A DNA stretch of 64,000 nt, taken from Lentinus brumalis (lineage: Eukaryota; Basidiomycota; Agaricomycetes; Polyporales; Polyporaceae). The position numbers were made by a program, and so were the translations under genes. Every line of letters begins with the position of its first letter. Within the stretch, counting starts at the first letter, position 1. The stretch is from the NCBI GenBank assembly GCA_001792895.1, contig MARA01000002.1:2976001-3040000 (forward strand), written 5' to 3'. The notes beneath the pieces were generated by a model. The model was not told where the DNA came from and searched no databases. It worked only from the letters and a program-made list of their open reading frames with translations. Below, in pieces: positions 25,533 to 37,159 of this stretch.

Positions 25533-27628
25533 ATGGACATCGACGCTGACCAGCCTCTTGCTGGGCCTTCTCGACCCGTTGCAGGACCTTCCACACACCT
25601 CTCTAGTGCTGACAGCGGCGCACTCGGCGCACCTGCTCCCGAACGTCCGTTGGCCAACACACACTTCTACTCAGTTGAGTACCCAGGCTTCGTGCAGCCT
25701 GCGTCCGCACCACTCGCAATCGAACGCCTCGGAGGCCAGCAAGCAATTGACACAGCGTTCCGGCGCGCAACAGGACGGGACCGCGTTGAGTCGTTGTTGG
25801 AGTTACGCCTGCGGCCAGGCAATCCATATGCACACCCGGTCTCGGGCGAGGTCGTCCCGACTAGTAACATTGTTCTGAAGGTGGTCAAGCGGAAGCGGAG
25901 GAGAAAGGAAGGCTCTCTGGATGACGGCTCAATCGGTGAATATACTGTCCAAGCAGTGGGCGTGATACCCAAGACTGCACGATTCAGGAGTGAGTGCTGG
26001 GAAGTAGAGCGTCCTTTCGGGTGCTAAGTATGAGATGAACACAGGCATGGCCGACTTTCAGTATCAGCCTGAGATGTCTGATCCTGTTGCCCAGCTACGC
26101 AGCTCTATGGACACCATGGATGGTACGCGTTCGTTCCGGCGCACTAGATGAATCGTGCTCACTCGCTTCTGCTAGTGGATGGGATCCTGCGGTACCACAT
26201 ACCGCCCGAGAAAGAAGACTACACCGTAGTCGAGGCCGATCCCGCGGCCATGGATATCGACCCGCAACTTCTCGGTGTGGACGATGTTCCCGCCGGAGCG
26301 GTGCGGACAAGGAGCAACCTGCGACTATTCCCCCCTCCGTTGTTCAGTCGACAAGGTATACCACAAAACTACAAGTGCGTTGATATTGAGTGCACCTTTC
26401 GTGGTCCCTGTACTAAGCTTCTTCACTATGTAGCTACAAGGCAAACACGGCTTCAGTTGAGACTATAGTCGTGGACGACGACACAGGCGAAGAGAAGAAG
26501 CGACTTATAAACCGAATGCGTTGGAAGGGCTTTGGACCTATCTCCATATCGTATGCGGAAAAGACTGTGAGTCTGGGAAGCGCTGCGTGTCCCGCCCGCA
26601 GAACTGACAGACTGCCGCAGGTACCAGAAAAGCCATCTGCGACTGTCGAAGAACAACGGGGCCAAGCAGACAAAAAGATCTTGGGTCGGCTGGAAGAGGT
26701 GCATCCGCAACCTGTTCCGCTATTCATCCAAGCAACTGACGTCTTGACAGCTCTTTCAAGAGCGTCCTATCTGGACCCGAGCCGCTATCTTCAACCAATT
26801 CCAACCGCTGCAAGTACGAGACATCATCAAGTATGTCTTTCGACCCAACGAAGTATACTCTCGTGCTGATCCACCGGCAGTTCCAAATATCTCCTCCCTT
26901 GGTGTCCTATGTATTCGAAGATGGGCCATGGAGAGATACGTACGTCCGCCTGGGCTACGATCCTCGTCAAGACCCAGAAGCACGATTGTATGCGTCTCGT
27001 CCTTGATTGTCATTCCGTCGCATGCTAATTGCATTCATAAGCTACCAACGTTTGTATTTCCGCAACCTCAACCACCCCATCGTACGCCCATCGGTGGTTA
27101 CCCGCCGACAAGAGCAACGGAACGAGTCCGCTCAAGCTCGCTTCTCCGGAATGGACGAGCGACGCTCGCACATATTTGACGGAGAGACGGTCACTTCTGA
27201 GACCGCGGCGTTCCAGCTATGCGACATCACCGACCCTATGCTCAAGGAGATGATCGAAGCCGAAGACGAGGATTCGCTTCGCGACACTTGCAACGAGCGG
27301 GACGGATGGTACACGACGCACGCGCTCGAGCGCATCAAGACGATCCTCCGCCACAAGTTCTTTGCCTTGCTCGAGGGACACATCGCAACCCGAGAGGAGT
27401 GCGAGAGATTGCTTGTACCGCAGGAGGGTACCGACAAGCTGCCCTCGAGGTATCGGCCCAAACTCAAGTTCGGGAAACACAACATGGCGAAGGGCGCTCT
27501 GCGTCCTGAAGATGCTGCTGTGAGTATGGTCCTGTCGGACGTAGACGCGACTGACATTCCCTCGTATACAGGCCCAGCGACTCATGACCGCAATCGAGCA
27601 ACAGAGGAAGACGTTTCCGTCTCGATGA
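25533..27628 (+). CDS. TFC1: TFIIIC subunit 5 (tau95/Sfc1-like)
   Basis: Binds the A-box of tRNA genes as part of TFIIIC tauA. Start MDIDADQPLAGPSRPV, then the N-terminal dimerisation part HFYSVEYPGFVQPA, IERLGGQQAIDTAFRRATGR, LELRLRPGNPYAHPVSGE and NIVLKVVKRKRRRKEG (basic loop). Later exons hold MADFQYQPEMSDPVAQLRSS, RTRSNLRLFPPPLFSRQ, RMRWKGFGPISISYAEKTV, then the C-terminal DNA-binding-type part with WTRAAIFNQF, FEDGPWRDTYVRLGYDPRQDPE, YQRLYFRNLNHP. The end is an acidic, helix-rich stretch and, after an intron at 27520, AQRLMTAIEQQRKTFPSR. About 8 exons. An intact tRNA gene that would need this factor lies 1 kb downstream by chance. Confidence 0.9.
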
Positions 27629-27964
27629 CGGATAGCAGCGGCAGTTCATTCCGGGCAGATAGTGTTATGTTTATGTCGTACTCCTCGCCAGGGTCCAGAG
27701 GACGTGTAATCCTCGCTTGCAATTGTACTCTCCCGTTCAGATGTATCGGTGATCGCGCAAGAGGTCCATAGTGTTTTGGGGATTTTCAATTTCTGCTCGA
27801 TAGGTCCTATGCATAGCGGCGAGTGCATACACAGCATGATCGTGAAGGTGGTGTTTTACATGTAACGACGTCGCCTTGCGCGGGAACGGGTCGGCCCTCC
27901 TCCCGTGAGCTCGGCCTCAACAAGTGTCTCCTCCAGGTGGAGTCATGGGAAGTACGGGAGCAAA
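27629..27964. other. Convergent intergenic region
   Basis: 336 bases between the TFC1 and RPL29 3' ends. Nothing recognised. Confidence 0.5.
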
Positions 27965-28393
27965 TCATGATGATGCCGCCGCCTTCTGCTCGGCGCGAGC
28001 TTTTCTCTACACGAGTAAGGCACACGCATGAGCAAGTTTCAGGCAATGTAAGGGGTATACCACGCACCGAACCGACCAACGCAAACCTCGAGTTGCGGCG
28101 GAACTGCAAACACACCCAGCCATCCGTTAAGACGTCATCTCCCAAAGCCCTGCTTGCTAACGCACCTTGGGATCAACCTGAGAGTCCAGTCTCGTCAGCA
28201 CATCTATCTGCAAAAGGTAGAGCACATCAGGACGTACACCCTTCATGGACCGCGTCCTGTGGCTCTGGGGCTTCTTGATGCCGTTCCGGTGAGCCTTGCG
28301 GCTCTGGTTGTGGTTGGTATGGCTTACAGCAGTTCGTCAGCGCATCATCCTGCGATTATGTTAGAATCCACAGTACTTCTTGGACTTGGCCAT
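27965..28393 (-). CDS. RPL29: 60S ribosomal protein eL29
   Basis: Found only by splicing; no exon exceeds 85 nt. Five exons on the minus strand: 28393-28377, 28322-28238, 28177-28166 (12 nt), 28103-28068 and 28006-27965. Together they give a 63-residue basic protein: [63 protein letters not shown]. This is the full eL29 signature (MAKSKNHT.HNQ...HRNGIKKP). All four introns are GT-AG, 54-62 nt, with CTGAC-like branch sites. High intron density is common in ribosomal protein genes of basidiomycetes. The frame is intact, so it is probably the functional gene. Confidence 0.9.
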
Positions 28394-28686
28394 GGCGACG
28401 TCGAGTTTGGCTTGAGGATGAGTGCTGCTGTGCGGACCCACGGGCGCTCCAGCGGTTCAGAGGCAGCGTGAGAAACTCGACGGCGAGTGGCTGAGCAACT
28501 ATGCAGTTCATGTCTCGGCAAGCACCGTTCAGACTCGAGGCTGCCTGGAGCCCCGCGCTGAGCTTTGGCTGGGGTGTCACGCCTCGCGAAGTGCTGAAAG
28601 GAGCAGCAAAATTCCAAGAAAATGCTGAAAGGTGATCGACGAGTCCGATAGTCTACCTGGCAAAAAGTAGAAGATCCTATCCTTAG
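28394..28686. other. RPL29 upstream region
   Basis: 293 bases between the RPL29 start and the tRNA 3' end; promoter of RPL29. No other feature apart from the tRNA terminator. Confidence 0.45.
28662..28666 (-). terminator. RNA polymerase III terminator
   Basis: A run of five T on the minus strand, 20 bases past the tRNA 3' end. Confidence 0.75.
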
Positions 28687-28760
28687 TGGCCAACGCCGGG
28701 ATCGAACCGACGACCTTGGCGTTATTAGCACCACGCTCTAACCAACTGAGCTAGTCGGCC
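28687..28760 (-). tRNA. tRNA-Ile (anticodon AAU)
   Basis: 74 nt on the minus strand without an intron. The acceptor arms GGCCGAC and GTTGGCC pair (with G-U), the D arm has the A-box TAGCTCAGTTGG, the anticodon loop reads CTAATAA with AAT as anticodon, and the T arm carries the B-box GGTTCGATCCC. The sequence closely follows the standard eukaryotic tRNA-Ile(AAU), which needs A34 to inosine editing to read AUC. A U5 terminator follows. Confidence 0.97.
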
Positions 28761-28864
28761 ATAAGCGTAATGGAAGCAACATAAATCATATTTGGGTGGC
28801 AAGTGAGTGCTACATTCCAGGTCTTGTTGCTGGCGGGTACGTATATGATACTATGTAATAGACT

Positions 28865-29765
28865 TCCACGTCGATCGCGACGCGGCTGCCCTCGCGCACA
28901 CAACGCGAAGTTCAATATGCCCATTTGGACCGATTCCCATAAGCAGAGTGGCTCCACGGGCTCCGTGCACCAACTTCGGAAGTCCGGCGGAGACTTCAAG
29001 AACTTGTAGCTCGAAGCTCACGGGTTGCAGGAAGAGCGTTTTGACATCCTGATCCTCGATGCAGGCTCCGTTTGGTCTGACTGCTGAACGCTGATGGCCT
29101 GGAGAGGTACTTCGAGATAGGGACAACGGTCGATGCTCTGTGACTGGAAGCGGACCTTGACGAGATCCTCATTTCAACAACCTTGCTCACTATGTGCTGG
29201 TCAACCGTCTTCTCCCGACTGCACCGCGGCTGAGCGTTCGCGTCGTGTCCCAAAATCTCAAGGCGCACAGTATGGCCCCTAGCTCGACGCAGTTTGCATA
29301 CAAGGATCAAATCAGGACATCGATGCGTCGAAGTCGTGAGTATTGGGCGAGCCCGAGGCGTGCGACGGACGAGCTATCATGCGCTCGCCTTCTCCAGCTA
29401 CGGGCAGTTGAAGCTTGGATTCCAAACGAATCCCCAGCTAGCACAGCGCAAGCCGTCGAGTCTGCCGAACCCATCCTTGCGGTGTCTGTGCACTCGGGCG
29501 CTGTGGACACCGACGTGCAGAAGATCTGGGTAGAGTGTTACGGGAGAGTCATCAAGGATTGAGCAGAGGGCTCGGGAAAAGCCCGGAGGAGGGAGCCCAG
29601 GCCGTGTCTGGGCAGCGACGTGCATGGACATCAACGAGAGCAACTGTGAGGAGCACCAGGTGAGCATAGGTACAAAGTGACAGAGCTTGAAATACCATTT
29701 GCTGCAGGGGAACTTCTTCATGATGGCATACGGAAGGCCGTACGAGTCGCAAAGCAAGAGCAGCG
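28865..29765 (+). pseudogene. Decayed SDR copy, 5'-truncated
   Basis: Runs parallel to the intact SDR gene next door but with stops and frame shifts throughout. Matching stretches include GACGCGGCTG at the start of the nucleotide-fold helix, TTTTGACATCCTGATCCTCG (for RLDILIANAG), CAACAACCTTGCTCACTATG (for VNNLAHYV), and ACCCATCCTTGCGGTGTCTG with VDTDVQKIW. The conserved splice donor after the EYQ-equivalent (GAGCACCAGGTGAG, near 29650) and a trace of the last exon (to ~29765) remain. The N-terminal TGGSAGIG part is missing. The break lies about 100 bp from the tRNA gene. Intron copies show that it arose by DNA duplication, not through mRNA. Confidence 0.8.
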
Positions 29766-29966
29766 CGTCGGCCTGAGCTTCGGGTGCAGCGTCAAAGAAA
29801 AGATTGTTGCGTGCAATACGATATTGGCACGCACGGGCAGTGGGCGACGCCCCGTCGCCGCGCGTCCCAAAATGGCGTGGGCCTTGCCATAAGTGGACAC
29901 AACGTCGAGCAGCGTCATCGCTCGAACGCAGGTATATAGGACGAGGCTACTCTGGACGCATGCACC

Positions 29967-31233
29967 ATGCATCTTGTCTCTCGACTTCCACGAACCCTCC
30001 GTCCACGCCCCCTGCCCCTCGTCAACGTACCCAGCACCAGACGCGCCATCGCCATGACTTCCTTCATGCCCGATACTCTCAACCCCGCGACCCTGCTCAG
30101 CAAACGCTTCAGGCCCGACCAGATCCCCGACCTCTCGGGCCGTGTCGCGCTCGTCACTGGCGGCTCTGCTGGTATCGGATACTGGGACGTCGCGGCTCTT
30201 GCCCAGCACGGCGCTAAGGTCCACTTCGTCTCTGCCAACCCCGATCACGGTCGACAGGCCGAGACGGACCTGAACACCGCGCTCGAGCAAAGCGGCTCGA
30301 AGGGTTCCATCGTCTACCACCAGCTCGACATGGGCAACCTCAAAAAGGTCGACAGCTGGGTGAAGAAGTTTGCACAGCAGGAGAAGCGCCTCGACATCCT
30401 GATTGCCAACGCAGGCATCGGGCAGGCACCGTGGGGTTTGACTGACGACGGACTTGAGAGACACTTCGAGGTTTGTACACGTTCGCCGTGCCAGCTGCCC
30501 TTGATTGACCGCATATATGCAGGTCAACAACCTCGCACACTACGTCATAGTGCTCCGGCTGCTTGATCTCATGAAGGAGACAGCCGCCACCGCAAAGCCC
30601 GCCACCGTTCGCATTGTCATGCAGAGCTCAGAGATGCACCGATTTTCACCATCGGGCATCAGCTTCGCATCGAAGGAAGAGATCAACGAGAAGGGTGACG
30701 GGGTACAACTGTGAGTGGTGACCGACCTTGCTATATGCGCTCCAACATTGAACCTTCCGCGTCCAGGTACGGGCGGACGAAGCTTGGCCTCATTGTCTTC
30801 GCGAGGGAGCTCGCCTGCCGGAAGCTCGCCGAAGGCAACCCCATCCTTGCCATCTCAGTGCATCCCGGTACGGTCGATACCGACGTCCAGAAAGCGTGGG
30901 GCCAGTCGTACGGGGCCCTGGGCTCGGTTATAGATAAGCTCGGCCGCCTGGTTGGGAAGAGCGCGGAGGAGGGTGCGGAGGCGAGCCTGTGGGCTGCAGT
31001 CAGCACGGACATCAACCAATCCAATTGGAAGGAGTACCAGGTACGTGCTCAATCGCTCAGCACGAACGGAGGCTGACGCCGCCTCCCGTCTCGAACAGGG
31101 CAAATACTACACCGAGCCTTACGGGAAGGCGGATCAGGAGACTAACCAGGCGAAGGACCAGGCGGTGGCGGACAACTTCTGGAAGCTCTGCTCCGACCTC
31201 ACCGAGGAGCTGCTGGGCGAGCGCTTGAACTGA
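29967..31233 (+). CDS. Short-chain dehydrogenase/reductase
   Basis: Four exons (introns near 30472, 30712 and 31040). Rossmann motif VALVTGGSAGIG, then DILIANAGIGQ (NNAG-type), a serine in MQSSEMHRF, the catalytic YGRTKLG (Y-x3-K) and HPGTVDTDV. About 355 residues from ATG 29967. The first ~30 are Arg-rich with no acids (MHLVSRLPRTLRPRPLPLV), which could be a mitochondrial presequence; ATG 30055 (MTSFMPDTL) would give a shorter cytosolic form. It resembles retinol-dehydrogenase/WWOX-like fungal SDRs of unknown substrate. A decayed copy lies directly upstream. Confidence 0.88.
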
Positions 31234-33930
31234 GTGTGTCTTTAGTAGCGACCCATTAAGGATGTACGATAGCGCGTAGATCGATGACCAGACGCAAACC
31301 GAACTGACCGAAAATGGCAGATGTTGTGGTGTTGTGTCTGGTGCTTAAGAACGTGAACGTCTGCTGTCGAGAGGACTACATAGCACCAATTCGAAATGCG
31401 AGGACGCGGGGTGTCGCAACGAGTATGGTATACTGCCCTTGCTGTGCAGTCACCTCGCGTTCACCGCATCGGAGAGATTGCTCGCTAGTCACCAGAGGAG
31501 TATTCCACCGGTATGGCTGCCTCCGAAGTCGGGATGCTGTTTGACCACGCAGCAGGAGGTCCCGCTCCATTGCCAACCACATGGGCGCGGTCTTCACGCA
31601 ATACATGTACGTACGCAGGGATCTGCAGGCTATTTGGGTACATCAACGACCGTTAACTTCAAATTTCGAGTGAGATTCCTTACATTCGACATCTCTGCAT
31701 GTGGCGTCGGGGGTGCGACGTTATGGTACTAGTAGCGCTTCCTGTGGTACTCAATAGTGATAAGTATACATGTCGGGAGCTCAGGCAATGGTCTATCGTT
31801 GGACATACCAAATATCGTGGAGTTGACTCTATCGAATGACACCCAAGTGGTAGCATCCGACGCGAACGGAGCTAAGTGATTCTTTCATGATGCCAGTGCC
31901 TCAGGGTCATGAAGTCGTCTCACGGCGAAGGCCTCGACGCTCTGCTGAACGTGCTGGTACGCCGGATACCAGTGCAGGTACATGCAGGCTGAAATTCTGT
32001 GCTGCGTGGTACCTTGTATGCCCAAAGCACCCGTAGATGTTCATGTTGATAGTCATGCCATGTTCCGGCAGATCATCGATCATCCTCCGGAACGGGCACT
32101 CACCCCTCCCGACGGGTGTCCTAGAACAAGGCCAGCACCAAACGTCCTTGTAGCAGGATGATGTGTGGTCTGATGTGATGTGATACGGTCCGCCTATCTC
32201 ACGCGCAAGCTGCGAGCTATGGCGTCCAGGATACGTATACTGGGGACAAGATGGGGACGGAGATCCGAAGCGAGCATCTAGAGCACCTCGACAACGCGAG
32301 CCTGACACAAGTCGGTTGAATCCGTGAGGATCCGAACATGCGGTCGCATCCCGGGATAGCAGACCATGCTGTTTGGTGGCGACTTGTATGGACTAGAGCT
32401 AGTCATGAGTACGACATTCATGACTGCAAGGATGGTGAACGCTACCTTGAGCAGATGTCTAGTCTTCGCTGCTAGCGAAATGATCTCCATGCAGTTCAAT
32501 GTAGAGAGGGCGGGATTCTGTAGGCCGCACGGAAGGGGATGCGTTGTCACCGCAAGGTATACATATGCGGCTCTCAGACAGGAAGGTGCATAGTGGTTCA
32601 TACAGAAGATCGATTCCCACGGTCGAGTCTGACCAAGAGGGAGTTGGGGAGGGGCAACGCCTGCTAAATCGACGGCCAGCGTCTACGAAAGAGATAACAT
32701 AGATTCGGCGTTAAACACAGCAGATAGTGGAGAGATCACGGAAATCTCATCTTATCACTTTATAGATAAGACTTCGTGCATGTTCAGAGGCTTGCTGAAT
32801 GGTCATCCCCGTGTAGCAGCCTCCCCCTCTTGATTTACGCCAACAAACATCTCTGAATTGGCTATGTAGGTGCGACGAGCGATCTCAAAGGGTTTGGAGA
32901 GTTTCAAGCTCGCTGGACAGGCTTTATGGCGGGGAAATAGGGTGAAAGGAACGGTCACGTGGCGGATCTGAATGGCGGCCCCATTTGGGCCATCATGTTC
33001 TACCTGTAATACAGCACAACTAAGACCACAGGGGGACGTCGAAGTCCTTTGCTTGCTCTGTGATTGATTTTCAGACTGATTATCATGGCTGAGAGGCCGG
33101 GAGAGCTGCAACTGTGTGGAGGCTTCGCGGGCGCCTAAACGTGTAGGCCCACAAAGTGCAACCGTTCTGCAGTCCGCTATTGCTCATTTTATCCCAAAAT
33201 TTATACTGAATACAGTTTGTATGGTCTTTGTCTGCAGATTCTTTGACACGTCCTGTACGTACACTTGGTGTACGGTTAGCAAATGCGAGTGTAGTGAACC
33301 TGCCTACACTCTTATATTGAGGTTTCTACTACTTACAGTCCTGCCGGCGGAGATCAAGCACAAACAAACTTTTCGGTATGCTATTCCTCAACGAATCACA
33401 CTGTTTCGAGGGTTATCGGGGGGCAACAGCGGACTGCAGAAAACTCGACCGCGAAAGCTGCACCATTTCAGCCACTCACTCCAGCGTCTATGAATCGTCT
33501 TTGCAGATCTGGAGGAGAGATTAATTCGGCATCTCGGCCTGATTATCTCCTGGCCTTAGACGCGGGCCGCGCGCTAACGGTTTCTCGCAGGGCGTTGCCC
33601 CTCCCCTCAGGGAGCGCCGCCGCGTCTGCAGTCTGAGTCTGCAGAGTGCCGCCCTGTGCCGCCACATCTCCTTCTCCCACTCCCTCGTGCTGCTGTCTTG
33701 TCTCCTCTTTTCGTACCCTGGTCTGACTTGAGGTGAGCACAGTCCCCACCTGAGACGCCAACGATGACGCAGAGTGGAATCGTATGCTCGACCTGCAAAA
33801 TTATGACCGCGGGGTCGAGGAGACGACTCTTAATGTTCTAGATACTGCTGAGGCTTTCACCACTATTACGCACGCGTCTCCGTGCGCTATGATTCCAATG
33901 CTGACGCGTTCTATACAGCTGCGACGTGTC
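31234..33930. other. Gene-poor region
   Basis: 2.7 kb, the longest stretch without a supported gene. Open frames are short and show no splice-supported family. A minus-strand frame at 32278-32601 has two hydrophobic stretches that loosely recall fungal multi-span membrane proteins, too weak to call. It could hold a degraded gene or transposon relic. Confidence 0.45.
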
Positions 33931-35154
33931 ATGGATCCGAGGAGAGCACGAGATCCCCGACTGGCCCGACAAGACCCTCGCCTGCAGCAGCAGCAGCAGC
34001 GATCCCACTCTAACACGCCGTCAGGACCACCGCAGACGCAACCGCAAGGACTTCCTCATCAAGGGCTTCCTCATCAGGTTTCTCCATTCCAAGCACCACT
34101 TGGCTTGCAGGCGTCCACATCTCAAGGTTATCCGCCGCCCATTCCTCAGCCTCAAAACTATCTACCGTATCCTACTGTCACCCCCACCCAGTTCCCAGCC
34201 CACGATGTGTCCAATGAGCAGCTCGCTCAGGAGGCTCAGGGCGCAGCGAACCTACCACACGAGCAGCCTTCAGCGTACAAGCCGCGTCCGTTGTTCTGCG
34301 TAGTGTGTGCGAGTAACCAGGTGCGTCCTCTTCGCCCTCGCGCGCCTCAGCGTGCCAACTTGTCTTCAGAACCGGTCTATGGAGGGACACTACGTGTTGG
34401 CGTGAGTGCGTCCTTGCTGTGTTGTCTTGTTGCTGAATCACGAACGTGCGTTGCGTGGCAGTAAGGCGGGCTTCCGTGTATGTTCGTCCGGGACCGGCTC
34501 CGCAGTGCGATTACCCGGGCCCGCGATTGATAAGCCAAACATCTACCCATTCGGTACGCCGTATAATGACATCTATGAAGAGCTACAAGCGCAAGATGCC
34601 CGACTGTGAGTGCAAACCGCATGCGCAATGTCGGGGACGCTTACCCTCGGCCCGCCCAGGTACACTGCCAATGGCCTTTTGCAGATGATTGACAGAAATA
34701 GGCGGATAAAGCTCGCTCCAGAGCGATGGCAAGAGTCAAAGACTATTGCTGACATCGTCATAACTTGCGAGGAGAGGTGTTTCGACGCTGTATGTGATGG
34801 TGAGTACCTACGAGGTATGTCCGTACCTCCTGACTGACTCGGCCTTCAGACCTACTCACGAGGGGTGGCGACTTCAACAAGCCTGTCCACATAATCAACA
34901 TAGAGATCAAGGATAATCACGAGGAAGCACATATTGCAGGGAAGGCCATGATCGATCTCGCTACAGCGGTGAGTGGTGTTTTCATACATGGCGTCTGCGT
35001 GCGATGTCTGTGTCAGCAGTGAACGCTCATACACTATCGTCGGAATGTCTAGATCGAAAATGCGAAAGACATTGACGAAGATATTAACGGCATTCTCCAG
35101 GCACACCAGGAGAAGCACCCGCACAGTATCCTACATGCGGTTGCATACTACTAA
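33931..35154 (+). CDS. SSU72: RNA polymerase II CTD phosphatase Ssu72
   Basis: Removes phosphate from Ser5/Ser7 of the Pol II CTD and works with the 3'-end processing machinery. From ATG 33931 a ~115-residue Gln/Pro-rich N-terminal extension ([20 protein letters not shown] onward) precedes the catalytic part. The active-site loop is [19 protein letters not shown]: the C-x5-R phosphatase motif is split by an intron after the Gln. It continues [50 protein letters not shown], then the general-acid region [19 protein letters not shown], a helix pair and the typical end [10 protein letters not shown]. Seven or so exons. The N-terminal extension is absent from yeast Ssu72. Confidence 0.93.
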
Positions 35155-36009
35155 TCCCGTTCTCACATCTGCCTCAAGCCGCATGTGTATTATACGTTCT
35201 TGTCCAGTTAGTCTGTTCCCGTGCCCGCCTCTTCGCATGCATGTATCACTACTAGTTCCGTTCCTCCCACCTACCTGTGGATTGTTGGGCTTGCTATCGT
35301 ATATGCTCTCATACCTGCATCTGTACGCGATTGCGCAATCGTTGGCTTTGGATGAGCGGATTGATATGCTTTGTGGTTTGCGCGTTCTAGTGGCTCAGCA
35401 TACCATCTGGCAGATTATCTAGCCTCATCGAGGGCCAGCGCGTGGGGACGAAACTTGAAGGCGTCATGGCTACCATGGGTTCCGAATCCGCGGAAGTATT
35501 GACCTTGTTTTCAGACTTGTGTTCTCCAGTATGTACCAGCGGTTCAGTCGGCTTAGCCGTCGCGCGTCGCGCGTAGTCCGACCCCTTGGGGTACGCGTCT
35601 TAGCGTAATGACACGCGGCGGCCGGTCCCGTGACCGCGTCAGGTATTCTGGGCCATCTTCGCACTTCCGACATTTCACCTGCGAGCTGCTGCAAGCTTCA
35701 GCTCTCGCTCGCCATCCTGCACTCCTCAAGCTTTACCCTGAGGCACTAGAAGACCAGAGGATCACGATACATAATTCCACATCGTCCGTCACGCGAGCTT
35801 GCTAGGCCGTCCATTAAGCGTGTGAACCGAAGGCGCGATTATCGCACACCTCTATGTCATGTCTGTGCAATTCCCTGTCAGTCTCACCCAAGTCGCACCT
35901 AAGGATGAAGGGGACTATATAAGGTGGCACAGGATGGGAACGATCGCCCTATCGCACTTGCACTCCCCGCTCACCTCCGACCACCTCACACCGCTGACCA
36001 GTAGTTACA
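35155..36009. other. Intergenic region
   Basis: 855 bases between SSU72 and the peroxiredoxin gene. No coding or RNA feature recognised. Confidence 0.5.
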
Positions 36010-37159
36010 ATGGGACTTCGTCTTGGAGATATCGCCCCTGATTTCGAGGCGCAGACCACGAAGGGTCCGATCAAGTTCCATGAGTGGATTGGGGACAACT
36101 GGGTGAGTTGCGATTAGCTCGTGCTTGTTATGCATGGTGATGGGCGATGCTGAACGCGGGTGGGGATCTTGACAGGCTATCCTCTTCTCGCACCCTGGTG
36201 ACTTCACCCCTGTATGCACCACCGAGCTTGCCGAGGTCGCACGGAGGTATGTCCAGACACTGCTTCTGCGGTTGGGCCGGACGATTCAATCGCGTTTCCA
36301 TCTGCGACGATCTGCAGGGCGCCCGACTTTGAGAAGCGCGGCGTGAAGCTCATCGGTATCTCTGCGAACGGCCTCGAGGACCACGAGAGGTGGGTGAAGG
36401 ACATCAACGACTATGGTAGCAAGTTCGGACCCACAGATGTACAGTACCCAATCGTGAGTCTTCTGCCTAGTCGCAGTTGCGGTTGAAGGCCGGTGAGCGA
36501 GGCTGACCATGCGGTACTTGACTAGATCGCCGACGAGGACCGGAAGATCTCCACTCTCTATGACATGCTGGACTACCAGGATGCTACGAACAGGGACAAC
36601 AAGGGCCTTCCCTTCACTGTGAGTATGATACTCAGTGTCCGGTGCATCGAGAAACACAGTGATGAGGGGGTCCCTCGTGTCTGCGAAACGCTGACCACAT
36701 CTGCGTCTGTACACAGATCCGTACCGTCTTCGTCATCGATCCCAAGAAGGTCATCCGTCTGACGATCTCCTACCCTGCGTCTACGGGCCGTAACTTTGAC
36801 GAGATCATCCGGTATGTGATACGACGATACTTACAAGGGCGGTTTCACTGAACCACATACTGCGTTTCAGCGTCATTGACTGTATGTCCCACCCTGAGCT
36901 ATACATGAATTGAGACGCTGACAGGCGTTCGCAAAAATAGCTCTCCAGATCGGCGACAAGTACCGTGTCACCACTCCCGTCAACTGGAAGAAGGGCGACG
37001 ATGTCATCGTCCACCCGTCCGTGTCGAACGAGGAGGCGAAGACACTCTTCCCTGAATTCACGATCCACAAGGTACGGTTTCTGCCTCAGTCTGCGTTTCA
37101 CAAGTCTGACGGCGATGTCGCAGCCGTACCTGAGGACCACCCCTCTCAAGGTGGATTAG
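36010..37159 (+). CDS. 1-Cys peroxiredoxin (Prx6 type)
   Basis: Reduces hydrogen peroxide and organic hydroperoxides. Start [20 protein letters not shown], then [20 protein letters not shown] with the peroxidatic cysteine in [98 protein letters not shown] and the Prx6 C-terminal domain [20 protein letters not shown], ending [11 protein letters not shown]. About 225 residues over eight exons. No resolving cysteine in the C-terminal domain, in line with 1-Cys enzymes, and no clear mitochondrial presequence, unlike yeast Prx1. Confidence 0.93.

Noticed and set aside
28662..28760. tRNA as a SINE or tRNA-derived repeat
   Set aside because: Complete cloverleaf, Pol III terminator and no tail or flanking duplication.
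32278..32601. Minus-strand frame with hydrophobic stretches, possibly a fragment of a multi-span membrane protein
   Set aside because: Only a loose resemblance over short stretches; surrounding exons could not be built.
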